The position numbers were made by a program, and so were the translations under genes. The notes beneath the pieces are model-generated. The model saw nothing but the letters and a program-made list of their open reading frames with translations. It made no database searches and was not told the DNA's origin. DNA of 39,777 bases from positions 1 to 39,777 of the forward strand of contig CABUJV010000018.1 of the NCBI GenBank assembly GCA_902492005.1, written 5' to 3'. Source of the DNA: an uncultured Eubacteriales bacterium (GTDB taxonomy: Bacteria > Bacillota > Clostridia > Oscillospirales > Oscillospiraceae). Positions 1-7,695 of the stretch are shown one piece after another. Each line of letters opens with the position of its first letter. The first letter of the stretch is position 1.

Positions 1-44
1 CTCATCAGGCTCCTGCTCCCAGGCCTCTCGTGAGGCGCTCGATT

Positions 45-73
45 AATATACCAAATCCACGCCCTCCTGTCAA
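45..73 (-). promoter_or_regulatory. Strong sigma-A promoter with A-tract UP element, pointing out of the window
   Basis: On the minus strand TTGACA (73-68) is followed by a 17-nt spacer and TATATT (50-45). Upstream lie three A-tracts (T-runs at 78-83, 86-91 and 99-104 on the plus strand) resembling an UP element, as found before rRNA, tRNA or other highly expressed genes. The transcript would read leftwards through 40-1, where GCCTC and GAGGC can form a short hairpin. What it serves lies outside the window. Confidence 0.65.
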
Positions 74-169
74 CACCTTTTTTCATTTTTTGCATCACTT
101 TTTTCTCATAAACTTTACGCAACAACATCTGCTCTTTTCTTTTCGTTACGACCACTATATATATGCCCG

Positions 170-1255
170 TCAACCGGCCTGTTTGACCTTTTGAACAAGG
201 CGCAGAAGGGCCGGTACCCCAAACCCCAACAGCAGATTCCCAAGCAGCACCCCCTCGGAGGCCGCCCTCTGGGCCGTAAAATCGTCCGGGAACAGAAACA
301 CGGCTCCCAGGAAGGTAAGCGCCGCCACGACAGGGACCGACCACTTTCCTCCCCGTTGGCCCAAAAGCGTCTCCGACATATTCCGGCAGGCAAAGACCAA
401 AAGTCCCAGCAGGGCCAGGTCGCTGAACGCCCACAGGGCGACCACCACCGACTCCACGCGCTGGAAGGCCCCGTCCACGCCCACGCCCCGCGCCACCTCG
501 AAGAAGGGCTCCTCCATCTGCGCGGACAGCTCGGGGCCCAATTGGCCCAGCACGGCGAACTGGAGGGCCGTGAGAATCAGGCAGCCTGCGGCCAGCCACC
601 GGACGCAGCGCCGGCGGTCCCCCTCCATCACTGTGATCTGCCCGGCGAAAAAGGCCGCAAAGACCCCCGCCCCGGCCACACCCAGGGGCACCAGGGTGGC
701 CGCGGCCGCGCCGGGCAGGTCGGAGACCCAGACCGGCAGCACATTCTCCGGCGTCAGGTCCAGGATGGAGAAGGCCAGCACCAGCCCCAGGGCCAGGGCC
801 AGAGCCAGATAGAACACCTCCGCCGCCCGGGCGAAGGCGGCCAGCTTTTTCCGCCCCATCCAGAGCACCAGCGCCAACAGCACGGCCAGAAACACCGTAA
901 CCGAGGCGTTCCGGTATCCGGTGGCCAGCATGCGCTCTCCGTAGAGCCGGGCCTGGAGACAGAGCAGGAAGAGGGCCCATATACCATATATAACAGTAAG
1001 TCCCCCGCCCAGGACCTTTCCCAGCACCGTCTGAAAGATCTGGGCCAGCCCGCTGCCCGCCGGGGCGGCGCGGAACAGCCCGCGGAAGATCCACCCCATG
1101 GCCAGTAACACGGGGAAGGCCAGCAGTCCGGTCAGCCAGGCCCCCTCCCCCGCCGTGGCCGCCGTCCAGGCGGGCAGAGCCCGCACCATGGGGGACAACA
1201 GGGCGGTAAAGAGCAGGACCAGCACCTGCCGGACGGATATTTTATCGCGGTCCAG
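170..1255 (-). CDS. gerKB: Spore germination permease, GerAB/GerKB family
   Basis: Integral membrane subunit of a spore nutrient germinant receptor, an APC-superfamily-like permease of the spore inner membrane. The protein is almost entirely hydrophobic, with about ten membrane segments and a basic C-terminus, and is the third gene of an A-C-B germination operon. The first ordinary start (GTG, 1225) leaves out an in-frame segment reading DKISVRQ just before the first membrane helix, which matches the conserved N-terminus of the family. A good ribosome site (AGGTGG, 1270-1265) lies 9 nt before an in-frame CTG at 1255 but 39 nt before the GTG. I therefore place the start at CTG 1255 (361 aa; 351 aa from GTG). 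The family call is firm, the start is inferred, and the germinant is unknown. Confidence 0.85.
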   Translation of the reverse strand: MDRDKISVRQVLVLLFTALLSPMVRALPAWTAATAGEGAWLTGLLAFPVLLAMGWIFRGLFRAAPAGSGLAQIFQTVLGKVLGGGLTVIYGIWALFLLCLQARLYGERMLATGYRNASVTVFLAVLLALVLWMGRKKLAAFARAAEVFYLALALALGLVLAFSILDLTPENVLPVWVSDLPGAAAATLVPLGVAGAGVFAAFFAGQITVMEGDRRRCVRWLAAGCLILTALQFAVLGQLGPELSAQMEEPFFEVARGVGVDGAFQRVESVVVALWAFSDLALLGLLVFACRNMSETLLGQRGGKWSVPVVAALTFLGAVFLFPDDFTAQRAASEGVLLGNLLLGFGVPALLRLVQKVKQAG

Positions 1256-1312
1256 AAGCGATCACCACCTTTTATATTCTTTTTCAGGCCCGGGCCTTGT
1301 CTGCGGCAGGGC

Positions 1313-2452
1313 CTAGCCTCCGGCCACCTTGACCTGCACATTCACTGTGACGGCCAGACCGGGAAAGCCCTCCTCCCAGGCCCGCTCCAGCTCATCCTTG
1401 CGCCAGGGCGCGGACAGGGCGGCGCGCTGCCGCAGGTTGAGGTAATCGGCCCCCAGCGCCTGACTGTGGGAGAGGGCCGTCTCCATGCGCATGCGGCACA
1501 GGCGGGCCGTCTCCGCCTCCAGCCAGGCCAGCTCCTCCCGGTCCAGGGCGCCGCCGCCCCGGACCTCAGCCAAGCGGGCCTCCACCTTGCACTCCACCTC
1601 CAGTCCGGCCAGGGCGCCGCCCTGGAAAACCGGCGTATAGCCGGTCCGCACACCGTTGAGGAGCAGGGCCGCCCGGGCGCCGTCCGGCGCGGCGCACTCC
1701 AGCAGTCCGGCGTCGGCCTGACCCAGCAGGAGATGGATCCCGTGGGCCTCCTCTCCCCCCGCCCAGCCGCACAGGGCCCCATCCCGGAAGAGGGCGTACC
1801 CCGCGGTGCTGACCGATGTGTCCCCCTCGGCCCCGTCGCCGGGGCGGGAGGGCCCCTGGACCAGGGCAGGCAGGAAGGTGGTCCCGCTCCGGGCCAGGTC
1901 CACCAGGGCCTCCCGGGCGGTGCGGGGCAGGGTGGCAGCCCGCTGCTCGGCATCGGCCTCCATGGCGTCCAGCCGGTCGTCCACGCCGCCGCCCTCCTCC
2001 CCGCCGAAGAGCACGTCGGAGGCGCTGCTCCCCCGCACCACCCACAGCCGGGCCTCCAGCCGCAGCTCCGGGTCCCGGGCCATGAGGGCCAGCAGGTCGT
2101 CCAGGCCCCGCTGGGCCAGTCCCTCCCCTACCAGCACCTGCTCCACGTCGCCGAAGAACAGCTCGTCCTTGCCGTAGCTCTGCATCATGGTCCGGGCGGC
2201 GCTGACGGTGTCCGCCTGAGCGGAGAGGACCACGCCGGCCTGGCCGGGGGAGTCCCCCGCGGCGGGCCGCTCGCCGCTGGAAGCGGTGACGGCCACACCA
2301 TCCAGGCGCTGGGTGCCCACGTCCACCCCCAGGGTCCGCAGCAGGACGGTGTCCTCGATCTCGTAGGCGTAGGGCAGGGCGGCCAGTGGGGCGCAGCCGG
2401 TGAGGGCGGCGCAGGCCGCGGCCGCCAGCAGCAGCCATTGGGCTCGTCTCAC
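1313..2452 (-). CDS. gerKC: Spore germination lipoprotein, GerAC/GerKC family
   Basis: Lipoprotein subunit (Ger(x)C) of the germinant receptor, anchored on the outer face of the spore inner membrane. The 379-residue protein starts with a basic signal peptide and a lipobox ending LTGC at about residues 17-20. The body has the family layout, including the early LRTLGVDVG strand and a C-terminal KDELERAWEEGFPGLAVTVNVQVKV segment (shown here in pieces: an amphipathic helix, then the final strand). The GTG start overlaps the gerKA stop by 4 nt (GTGA), implying translational coupling. It lies between gerKA and gerKB in the order A-C-B. Confidence 0.88.
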   Translation of the reverse strand: MRRAQWLLLAAAACAALTGCAPLAALPYAYEIEDTVLLRTLGVDVGTQRLDGVAVTASSGERPAAGDSPGQAGVVLSAQADTVSAARTMMQSYGKDELFFGDVEQVLVGEGLAQRGLDDLLALMARDPELRLEARLWVVRGSSASDVLFGGEEGGGVDDRLDAMEADAEQRAATLPRTAREALVDLARSGTTFLPALVQGPSRPGDGAEGDTSVSTAGYALFRDGALCGWAGGEEAHGIHLLLGQADAGLLECAAPDGARAALLLNGVRTGYTPVFQGGALAGLEVECKVEARLAEVRGGGALDREELAWLEAETARLCRMRMETALSHSQALGADYLNLRQRAALSAPWRKDELERAWEEGFPGLAVTVNVQVKVAGG

Positions 2453-3966
2453 TTCTGATTCCTCCTGTTACGGGTCTTGAGGGCGGCCTCCCGCAGCTTG
2501 GCCCTGGGCAGGGGCTGACGCAGGACGGTCCGTCCCTCCACCTGCTCCCCGGCGTTGGCGGCGAAGGGGGTCAGATAGGCCACACCGAAGCTCTCAATGC
2601 CCGCCAGATGGAACACCAGCGCCGCCGCGCCCGCCGCGATGCCGAACAGCCCGCCCACGCTGGCGCAGAGGGCCAGCAGGAACCGCCACAGGCGCAGGGC
2701 ACCGGCCAGGTCCTGGGAGGGCATGGTATATCCGGCGATGCCGGCGATGGCCACCACGATGAGGACCGCAGGGGAGACGATGCGGGCCTCCACGGCGGCG
2801 GAGCCCACCACCAGTCCGCCCAGGATGGACACGGTCTGTCCGATGGAGCTGGGCAGGCGCAGCCCCGCCTCCTGGATGATCTCAAAGGCGATGAGTAGGA
2901 TGAGCACCTCAAAGATGGTGGTGAAGGGCACGTCTTGCTTGGCGGCGATGATGGAGAGGGTGAGCTTGGTGGGAAGCATCTCGGGGTGGAAGGTGACGGC
3001 GGCGATATAGAGGGCGGGCAGGAACAGGGTGGTCAGCATGCACAGGTAGCGCAGCACCGTCAGCATGGAGGCCACCATCCAGCTCTGGGACTTGTCCTGA
3101 GGGGTCTTGAAGAACTGGCTGATGGTGCCGGGGACCAGCCACCCCAGGGGCAGGCCGTCCACCAGGATGCCCACCCGGCCCTCCACCACCCCGGCGGTGA
3201 AGCGGTCGGGCCGCTCGGTGGTGGCCACCAGGGGGAAGGGGGTGTGCAGGTCGTCCACGATATACTCCTCCAGGTTTCCGGTAGCGATGAGGGCGTCGAT
3301 GTCGATGGCGTCGATGCGCCGCTCCACCGCCTTTACCAGCTCCGGGTCGGTCAGACCCTCGATCCACAGGATGTCCACCGGGGTGACGCTCTGGCGGCCC
3401 ACCAGCAGCTCCTTGATCTTCAGGCTGGGGGCGCGCAGGCGGCGGCGGACCAAGGAGGTGTTGGTCCGGATGGACTCCACGAAGGAGTCCCGGGGTCCCT
3501 TAATGGGCGGCTCGTTTTCCGGCTCGGAGACAGAGCGCTTCTCCTCGGTGCCGGTGTTGAAGGAGAGGCAGACGGATTCCCCGGGAAAGAGCAGTAGGCA
3601 GTTGCCGCCGATGAGGTCGAAGACCGCCTCGTCCATGGTGGTCCGCTCCTCCACGCTCAGGTTGTAGAGGGCGCCGTCCCGGATGCGCCCGAGGGCGCCG
3701 GCGAGGTTCCCCACGGCCAGGGTCTTGTCCTGGGCCAGGGGCCGCAGCACATAGTCGCTCACCCGCTCCATGCGGACCATGCCACCGATGTAGCACAGGG
3801 TGAGCTTCTTCGCCGGGTCGCCCCCCAGGTCCACCGCCCGGTGGGAGAAGTCCGCGCAGCCGTCAAAGACCTGCTCCAGGCTCTCCAGGCACAGGGGCAG
3901 GTCGATCCGGGGCTCCTGGCGCGGATGGGGCGGCACGGAAATCTTCTCCCGTCCAAAAAAGCCCAT
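2449..3966 (-). CDS. gerKA: Spore germination protein, GerAA/GerKA family
   Basis: First subunit of the germinant receptor. The open frame extends further upstream, but ATG 3966 follows AAAGGAGG by 8 nt and gives a 505-aa protein starting MGFFGREK, the usual GerA length. A soluble N-terminal region (about 1-290) carries the family motifs GPRDSFVESIRTNTSLVRRR, EGLTDP and VEGRVGILVDG. It is followed by a membrane region (about 290-460) and a basic tail. Its presence indicates an endospore former. The stop overlaps the gerKC start. Expression is expected in the forespore, but I see only a weak sigma-A-like promoter, not a clear sigma-G one. Confidence 0.92.
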   Translation of the reverse strand: MGFFGREKISVPPHPRQEPRIDLPLCLESLEQVFDGCADFSHRAVDLGGDPAKKLTLCYIGGMVRMERVSDYVLRPLAQDKTLAVGNLAGALGRIRDGALYNLSVEERTTMDEAVFDLIGGNCLLLFPGESVCLSFNTGTEEKRSVSEPENEPPIKGPRDSFVESIRTNTSLVRRRLRAPSLKIKELLVGRQSVTPVDILWIEGLTDPELVKAVERRIDAIDIDALIATGNLEEYIVDDLHTPFPLVATTERPDRFTAGVVEGRVGILVDGLPLGWLVPGTISQFFKTPQDKSQSWMVASMLTVLRYLCMLTTLFLPALYIAAVTFHPEMLPTKLTLSIIAAKQDVPFTTIFEVLILLIAFEIIQEAGLRLPSSIGQTVSILGGLVVGSAAVEARIVSPAVLIVVAIAGIAGYTMPSQDLAGALRLWRFLLALCASVGGLFGIAAGAAALVFHLAGIESFGVAYLTPFAANAGEQVEGRTVLRQPLPRAKLREAALKTRNRRNQK

Positions 3967-3996
3967 GGGTCCAGCCTCCTTTCCCGGGTATTTTCT

Positions 3997-4038
3997 CCGG
4001 GCGCCCGGAAAATATACCCCGCCAAAGTTGCGGGCCAA
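3997..4038 (-). promoter_or_regulatory. Possible gerK promoter with palindrome near the transcription start
   Basis: Minus strand: TTGGCC (4038-4033), 16 nt, TATATT (4016-4011). Just downstream is the perfect palindrome CCGGGCGCCCGG (3997-4008), which would sit at or near the transcription start and ahead of the gerKA ribosome site. It may be an operator or a leader hairpin. A sigma-G promoter, usual for ger operons, was not found. Confidence 0.3.
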
Positions 4039-4081
4039 TTGTAACGTGGTCCAGAAATCCTGAAAATGATTTAGCTTCCCA

Positions 4082-4110
4082 TAGACAATGTTAGGCCCCG
4101 GGAGTATAAT
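4082..4110 (+). promoter_or_regulatory. nfnAB promoter
   Basis: TAGACA (4082-4087), 17-nt spacer, TATAAT (4105-4110). A start about 7 nt downstream makes in-frame codons before 4117 untranslatable, supporting the nfnA start at 4187. Confidence 0.65.
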
Positions 4111-4186
4111 ATAGATGTTGTGGATTGGAGCATCAATTCCGCCCGGAGTCGGGAAGCTCCGGCGGAGACAGGAGGCTTTATCTGAA

Positions 4187-5038
4187 ATGGCGAAGATCGT
4201 ACGAAAAGAGAGACTCAATCCCACCGTCACGCGGATGGAGGTGGAGGCGCCGCTGATCGCGCGGAAGGCGCAGCCGGGGCAGTTCATCATTCTGCGGGTG
4301 GATGAAAAAGGGGAGCGCATCCCCCTGACCATCGCGGACTACGACCGGGCGGCAGGCACCGTCACCATCATTTTTCAGAAGGTGGGCCTGACCACCGAGC
4401 TGCTGGACGGCCTGGAGGCCGGGGATGACATTCTGGACTTCGTGGGCCCTCTGGGCACGGCCACCGAGGTGGAGCCGGACGTGAAGCGGGTGGCGGTCAT
4501 CGGCGGCGGCGTGGGCTGCGCCATCGCCTTTCCTCAGGCCAAGGCCCTCCACGCCCGAGGGGTGCAGGTGGACGTCATCGCCGGATTCCGGTCCAAAGAC
4601 ATCGTCATCCTGGAGGAGGAGTTCAAAGCCAACTGCGACCGCTTCTACCTCACCACCGACGACGGTACATACGGAGAAAAGGGCCTGGTGACCGACAAGC
4701 TGAAGAGCCTGATCGACGGCGGGGCCCGCTATGACCTGGTCATCGCCATCGGGCCCATCATCATGATGAAGTTCGTGTGCAGGACCACGCAGCCCTATGG
4801 CATCAAGACCTTAGTGAGCCTGAACCCCATCATGATTGACGGCACCGGCATGTGCGGCGGCTGCCGGGTGAGCGTGGGGGGCCAGGTGAAGTTCGCCTGC
4901 GTGGACGGCCCGGACTTCGACGGCCACCAGGTGGACTTCGACGAGCTGATGACCCGCAACGCGGCCTACCGGGAGCGGGAGGCCGAGACGAAGCAGAGCC
5001 ATCTGTGCCGTCTCCAGCAGTGGCAGGAAGGGGTGTGA
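4187..5038 (+). CDS. nfnA: NfnA: NADH-dependent reduced ferredoxin:NADP+ oxidoreductase, FAD/[2Fe-2S] subunit
   Basis: Small subunit of the cytoplasmic flavin-based electron-bifurcating transhydrogenase, which couples reduced ferredoxin and NADH to NADP+ reduction. The 283-aa protein has a ferredoxin-reductase-like FAD domain (about 1-95), a nucleotide-binding motif IGGGVGCAIAF near residue 105, and a C-terminal [2Fe-2S] site with C223, C226 and C238 (GMCGGCRVS and FACVDGP). ATG 4187 lies 11 nt after GGAGG and downstream of the promoter at 4082-4110; an upstream in-frame ATG at 4115 is rejected. nfnB begins 4 nt after the stop. Members are often annotated as sulfide dehydrogenase or dihydroorotate dehydrogenase electron-transfer subunit; pairing with nfnB decides the call. 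Confidence 0.9.
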   Translation: MAKIVRKERLNPTVTRMEVEAPLIARKAQPGQFIILRVDEKGERIPLTIADYDRAAGTVTIIFQKVGLTTELLDGLEAGDDILDFVGPLGTATEVEPDVKRVAVIGGGVGCAIAFPQAKALHARGVQVDVIAGFRSKDIVILEEEFKANCDRFYLTTDDGTYGEKGLVTDKLKSLIDGGARYDLVIAIGPIIMMKFVCRTTQPYGIKTLVSLNPIMIDGTGMCGGCRVSVGGQVKFACVDGPDFDGHQVDFDELMTRNAAYREREAETKQSHLCRLQQWQEGV

Positions 5039-5042
5039 GGAC

Positions 5043-6428
5043 ATGGCAAACATGAGCCTGACCAAGGTGCCGGTCCCCGAACAGGACCCCGACGTGCGCA
5101 ATCACAATTTTGAAGAGGTCAACCTGGGCTATACCCCCGAGATGGCGGTGGAGGAGGCGGGGCGCTGCCTCCAGTGCAGGCAGCCGGCCTGCGTGGCGGG
5201 CTGCCCGGTGAACATCCACATCCCTGAATTCATCGCCAAGGTGGCGGAGGGGGATTTTAAGGCGGCCTATGAGATCGTCCATCAGACCAACGGCCTGCCC
5301 GCCGTGTCCGGCCGGGTCTGCCCCCAGGAGAGCCAGTGCGAAAGCCTGTGCGTCCGGGGCAAGAAGGGGGAGCCGGTGGCCATCGGCCGCCTGGAGCGGT
5401 TCGTGGCCGACTGGTACCGGAACAACGTACATGACAAGCCGGAAAAGCCGGCGTCCAACGGCGTCAAGGTGGCGGTGGTGGGCTCCGGCCCCGCCGGGCT
5501 GACCTGCGCGTCCGACCTGGGCAGGCTGGGCTATCAGGTCTCCATTTTCGAGGCCTTCCACACCGCCGGCGGCGTGCTGGTGTACGGCATCCCCCAGTTC
5601 CGCCTGCCCAAGGAGATCGTTCAGCACGAGGTGGACGGCATCCTGGATCTGGGCGTCGAGCTGGATCTGGACACCGTCATCGGCAAGACCATCACCATTG
5701 ACGAGCTGTTCGGCATGGGCTACAGGGCCGTGTTCGTGGGCTCCGGCGCAGGCCTGCCCATGTTCATGGACATCCCGGGCGAGACCCTCAGCGGGGTGTA
5801 CTCGGCCAACGAGTATCTGACCCGTGTGAACCTGATGAAGGCCTACCGGGAGGAGTACGACACCCCCATCAAGAAAAGCCGGGCCGTGGCCGTGGTGGGC
5901 GGCGGCAACGTGGCCATGGACGCCGCCCGGTGCGCCAAGCGGCTGGGCGCAGAGCACGTCTATGTGGTCTACCGCCGCAGCGAGGCGGAGATGCCCGCCC
6001 GTGTGGAGGAGGTCCACCACGCCAAAGAGGAGGGCATTGAATTCCACCTGCTCAACAACCCCAAGCGTATCCTGTCCGACGGCAGGGGCGCCGTGGCGGG
6101 GATGGAGTGCATCCGGATGGAGCTGGGCGAGCCCGACGAGTCCGGCCGCCGCCGTCCGGTGGAGGTCCCGGGCAGCGAATTTGTGCTGGACGTGGACACG
6201 GTGGTCATGAGCCTGGGCACCACCCCCAACCCCCTGATCCGCTCCACCACCCCCGGCCTGGAGACTAACCGGAAGGGCTGCCTCATCGTCAACGAGCAGA
6301 CCATGCAGACCACCCGGGACGGGGTCTACGCCGGCGGCGACGCCGTCACCGGCGCGGCCACCGGCATCCTTGCCATGGGTGCCGGCAAAAAGGCTGCCGC
6401 CGCCATCCACCAAGCCCTGAGCAAATAA
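5043..6428 (+). CDS. nfnB: NfnB: NADP-dependent, glutamate synthase small-chain-like bifurcating subunit
   Basis: Large subunit of NfnAB, the site of bifurcating FAD and two [4Fe-4S] clusters. The 461-aa protein has an N-terminal cysteine set (C42, C45, C50, C54, then C93, C99, C103). A first dinucleotide fold follows (GSGPAGLTCASDLGRLGYQV, about 151-170), then a GIPxFRLPKEI motif and a second nucleotide site (VVGGGNVAMDAARCAKRLG) with the YRRSEAEMPAR NADP-type loop. Related proteins called GltA/GltD small chain serve glutamate synthase, but no large chain is nearby and nfnA is 4 nt upstream. A strong terminator follows, so the two genes form a complete unit. Confidence 0.92.
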   Translation: MANMSLTKVPVPEQDPDVRNHNFEEVNLGYTPEMAVEEAGRCLQCRQPACVAGCPVNIHIPEFIAKVAEGDFKAAYEIVHQTNGLPAVSGRVCPQESQCESLCVRGKKGEPVAIGRLERFVADWYRNNVHDKPEKPASNGVKVAVVGSGPAGLTCASDLGRLGYQVSIFEAFHTAGGVLVYGIPQFRLPKEIVQHEVDGILDLGVELDLDTVIGKTITIDELFGMGYRAVFVGSGAGLPMFMDIPGETLSGVYSANEYLTRVNLMKAYREEYDTPIKKSRAVAVVGGGNVAMDAARCAKRLGAEHVYVVYRRSEAEMPARVEEVHHAKEEGIEFHLLNNPKRILSDGRGAVAGMECIRMELGEPDESGRRRPVEVPGSEFVLDVDTVVMSLGTTPNPLIRSTTPGLETNRKGCLIVNEQTMQTTRDGVYAGGDAVTGAATGILAMGAGKKAAAAIHQALSK

Positions 6429-6440
6429 GCTTCTTTCCCC

Positions 6441-6477
6441 CGGCCGTGCCGCCCGAACAGCGGCGCGGCCGTTTTTT
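6441..6477 (+). terminator. Rho-independent terminator of nfnAB
   Basis: Arms 6441-6452 and 6460-6471 pair over 12 bp with one G-T wobble and a 7-nt loop, followed by six T (6472-6477). Confidence 0.85.
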
Positions 6478-6489
6478 CCGAAATAAGGG

Positions 6490-6517
6490 TTGATTTTCCC
6501 TCTGAATAGGATATACT
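6490..6517 (+). promoter_or_regulatory. Promoter of the F420-ligase-family gene
   Basis: TTGATT (6490-6495), 16-nt spacer, TATACT (6512-6517), 55 nt before the ATG at 6573. Confidence 0.55.
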
Positions 6518-6572
6518 AAAACCCGTTATCGACGATAAACACCTTACATATGAAGATAAAGGGGTCCCGAAC

Positions 6573-7358
6573 ATGCAATTTCAGGTAAATGACAGCAAAA
6601 ACGTCACCATCCAGGTGGGAGACCGCTATTTCGCCCGCAACGCCATCCAGACCCACTTCGTCCAGATCGGCGAGAACTACATCGACCTGGTAAAGCGGTA
6701 CGTGGCTCCCCTCTATCAGGAGGGGGACATCCTCTCCATCAGCGAGAAGATCGTCGCCCTGTGCCAGAAGCGGGTGGTGTATAAGAAGGACATGCGCCTG
6801 AGCTGGCTGGCCAAGTTTCTCAGCAAATTCGCCATGCACTCCGAGGCGGGCATCGGTGTGGACAGCCCCTGGAAGATGCAGTTTGCCATCGATCACTGCG
6901 GGGCCCTGAAAGTCGTCTGGGCGGCGGTCTGCGCCGGCGTGGGCAAGCTCTTCGGCAAGCACGGCATTTTCTACGACATGGTGGGCCAGGAGATCACCGG
7001 CCTGGACGGCTTCTATGACCACGTGTTCGACGTGTACGGCCAGTTCGGCATCCGCATACCGGAGAATTCCTCCGGAGTCTGTGACGAGATTTACGCCGCC
7101 ACCGGGGTAAAGGCCATGATCGTGGACGCCAACGACCTGACCCGTGACATTCTGGGCAAAGCCCAGGTGCTGGAGGAGACCGAGGGCGATCTGCTGGGCA
7201 TGATCAAGGACAACCCGGCGGGCCAGTCCGCCCAGTGCACCCCCTTCATCCTCATCCGGCCCATCGCCGGGGAAGAGGTGGATGCCTGCGAGGCCGCCCG
7301 GGTCCAGACCGTGGAGGTGGACCCCAAGACGGTGACCACCGCCGGCGGCGAGGCGTGA
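6573..7358 (+). CDS. Coenzyme F420-0:L-glutamate ligase-family protein
   Basis: 261-aa protein of the CofE/FbiB-N (F420_ligase) family, whose archaeal and actinobacterial members add glutamate to coenzyme F420-0. Visible family features are the early YQEGDILSISEKIVALCQ segment and the C-terminal half with SSGVCDEIYAATGVKAMIVDANDLTRDILG. I see no other F420-synthesis gene here, and Clostridia of this type are not known to make F420, so the substrate is probably a different acid to be amidated. Monocistronic: own promoter (6490-6517) and a hairpin after the stop (7386-7411). RBS is a modest AAGGGG about 10 nt before the ATG. Family placement is fairly firm, function unknown. Confidence 0.7.
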   Translation: MQFQVNDSKNVTIQVGDRYFARNAIQTHFVQIGENYIDLVKRYVAPLYQEGDILSISEKIVALCQKRVVYKKDMRLSWLAKFLSKFAMHSEAGIGVDSPWKMQFAIDHCGALKVVWAAVCAGVGKLFGKHGIFYDMVGQEITGLDGFYDHVFDVYGQFGIRIPENSSGVCDEIYAATGVKAMIVDANDLTRDILGKAQVLEETEGDLLGMIKDNPAGQSAQCTPFILIRPIAGEEVDACEAARVQTVEVDPKTVTTAGGEA

Positions 7359-7385
7359 GCCAAGGCGCTTCCGCTTAACAGGAAA

Positions 7386-7416
7386 GGACCCGGACGGATT
7401 CGTCCGGGCCCGGTTT
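7386..7416 (+). terminator. Probable terminator after the F420-ligase-family gene
   Basis: Arms 7386-7396 and 7401-7411 pair with one mismatch around a GATT loop. The T-tract after it is short. Confidence 0.55.
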
Positions 7417-7618
7417 ATTCCCCGCCCCAGTCGGCGTATTCCGCGCAGATATACGGCAGCTCCAGCTTGCTCGCGTCCTCCTGCTCCCGGTAGAATACGT
7501 CCCGGAGCGTCCCATAGGCCGTGAAGCGGTAGGCCGCCCGTTCCGCCGCATATTCCTCCCGGTGGACCGCCGCCCGCCGGTAAAACGCATTTTTTGCGTT
7601 TGCGCCTTGTCTTTCCAC
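7415..7618 (-). CDS. Small hypothetical ORF (67 aa), possibly a remnant
   Basis: An open frame of 67 codons opposite to both neighbours, from a GTG at 7618. The translation has a balanced composition (charged N-terminal helix, YRFTAYGTLRDVFYREQ, then KLELPYICAEYADW), unlike the Arg/Pro-rich shadows elsewhere. There is no convincing ribosome site, its start overlaps the ptb promoter, and it contains an AAACGCA-TTTT-TGCGTTT inverted repeat (7583-7600). I do not recognise it. It could be a real short gene, a decayed gene or chance. Confidence 0.25.
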   Translation of the reverse strand: MERQGANAKNAFYRRAAVHREEYAAERAAYRFTAYGTLRDVFYREQEDASKLELPYICAEYADWGGE

Positions 7619-7635
7619 GGAAATTGGGCTATACT
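7607..7635 (+). promoter_or_regulatory. Promoter of the phosphate acyltransferase gene
   Basis: TTGTCT (7607-7612), 17-nt spacer, TATACT (7630-7635). Its position rules out the earlier in-frame start at 7594. Confidence 0.65.
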
Positions 7636-7695
7636 GAAGATAATTTTGGCGTCTGCCCGTCCAGAAGCGGGCGCGTAGGAAGCGGAGATGATTTT

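Noticed and set aside
1..44. tRNA gene start after the leftward promoter
   Set aside because: The 40 nt show a small hairpin but no acceptor/D-arm pattern; too short to call.
4115..4186. N-terminal extension of nfnA
   Set aside because: It would start at the transcription start of the promoter at 4082-4110 and has no ribosome site; ATG 4187 has GGAGG.
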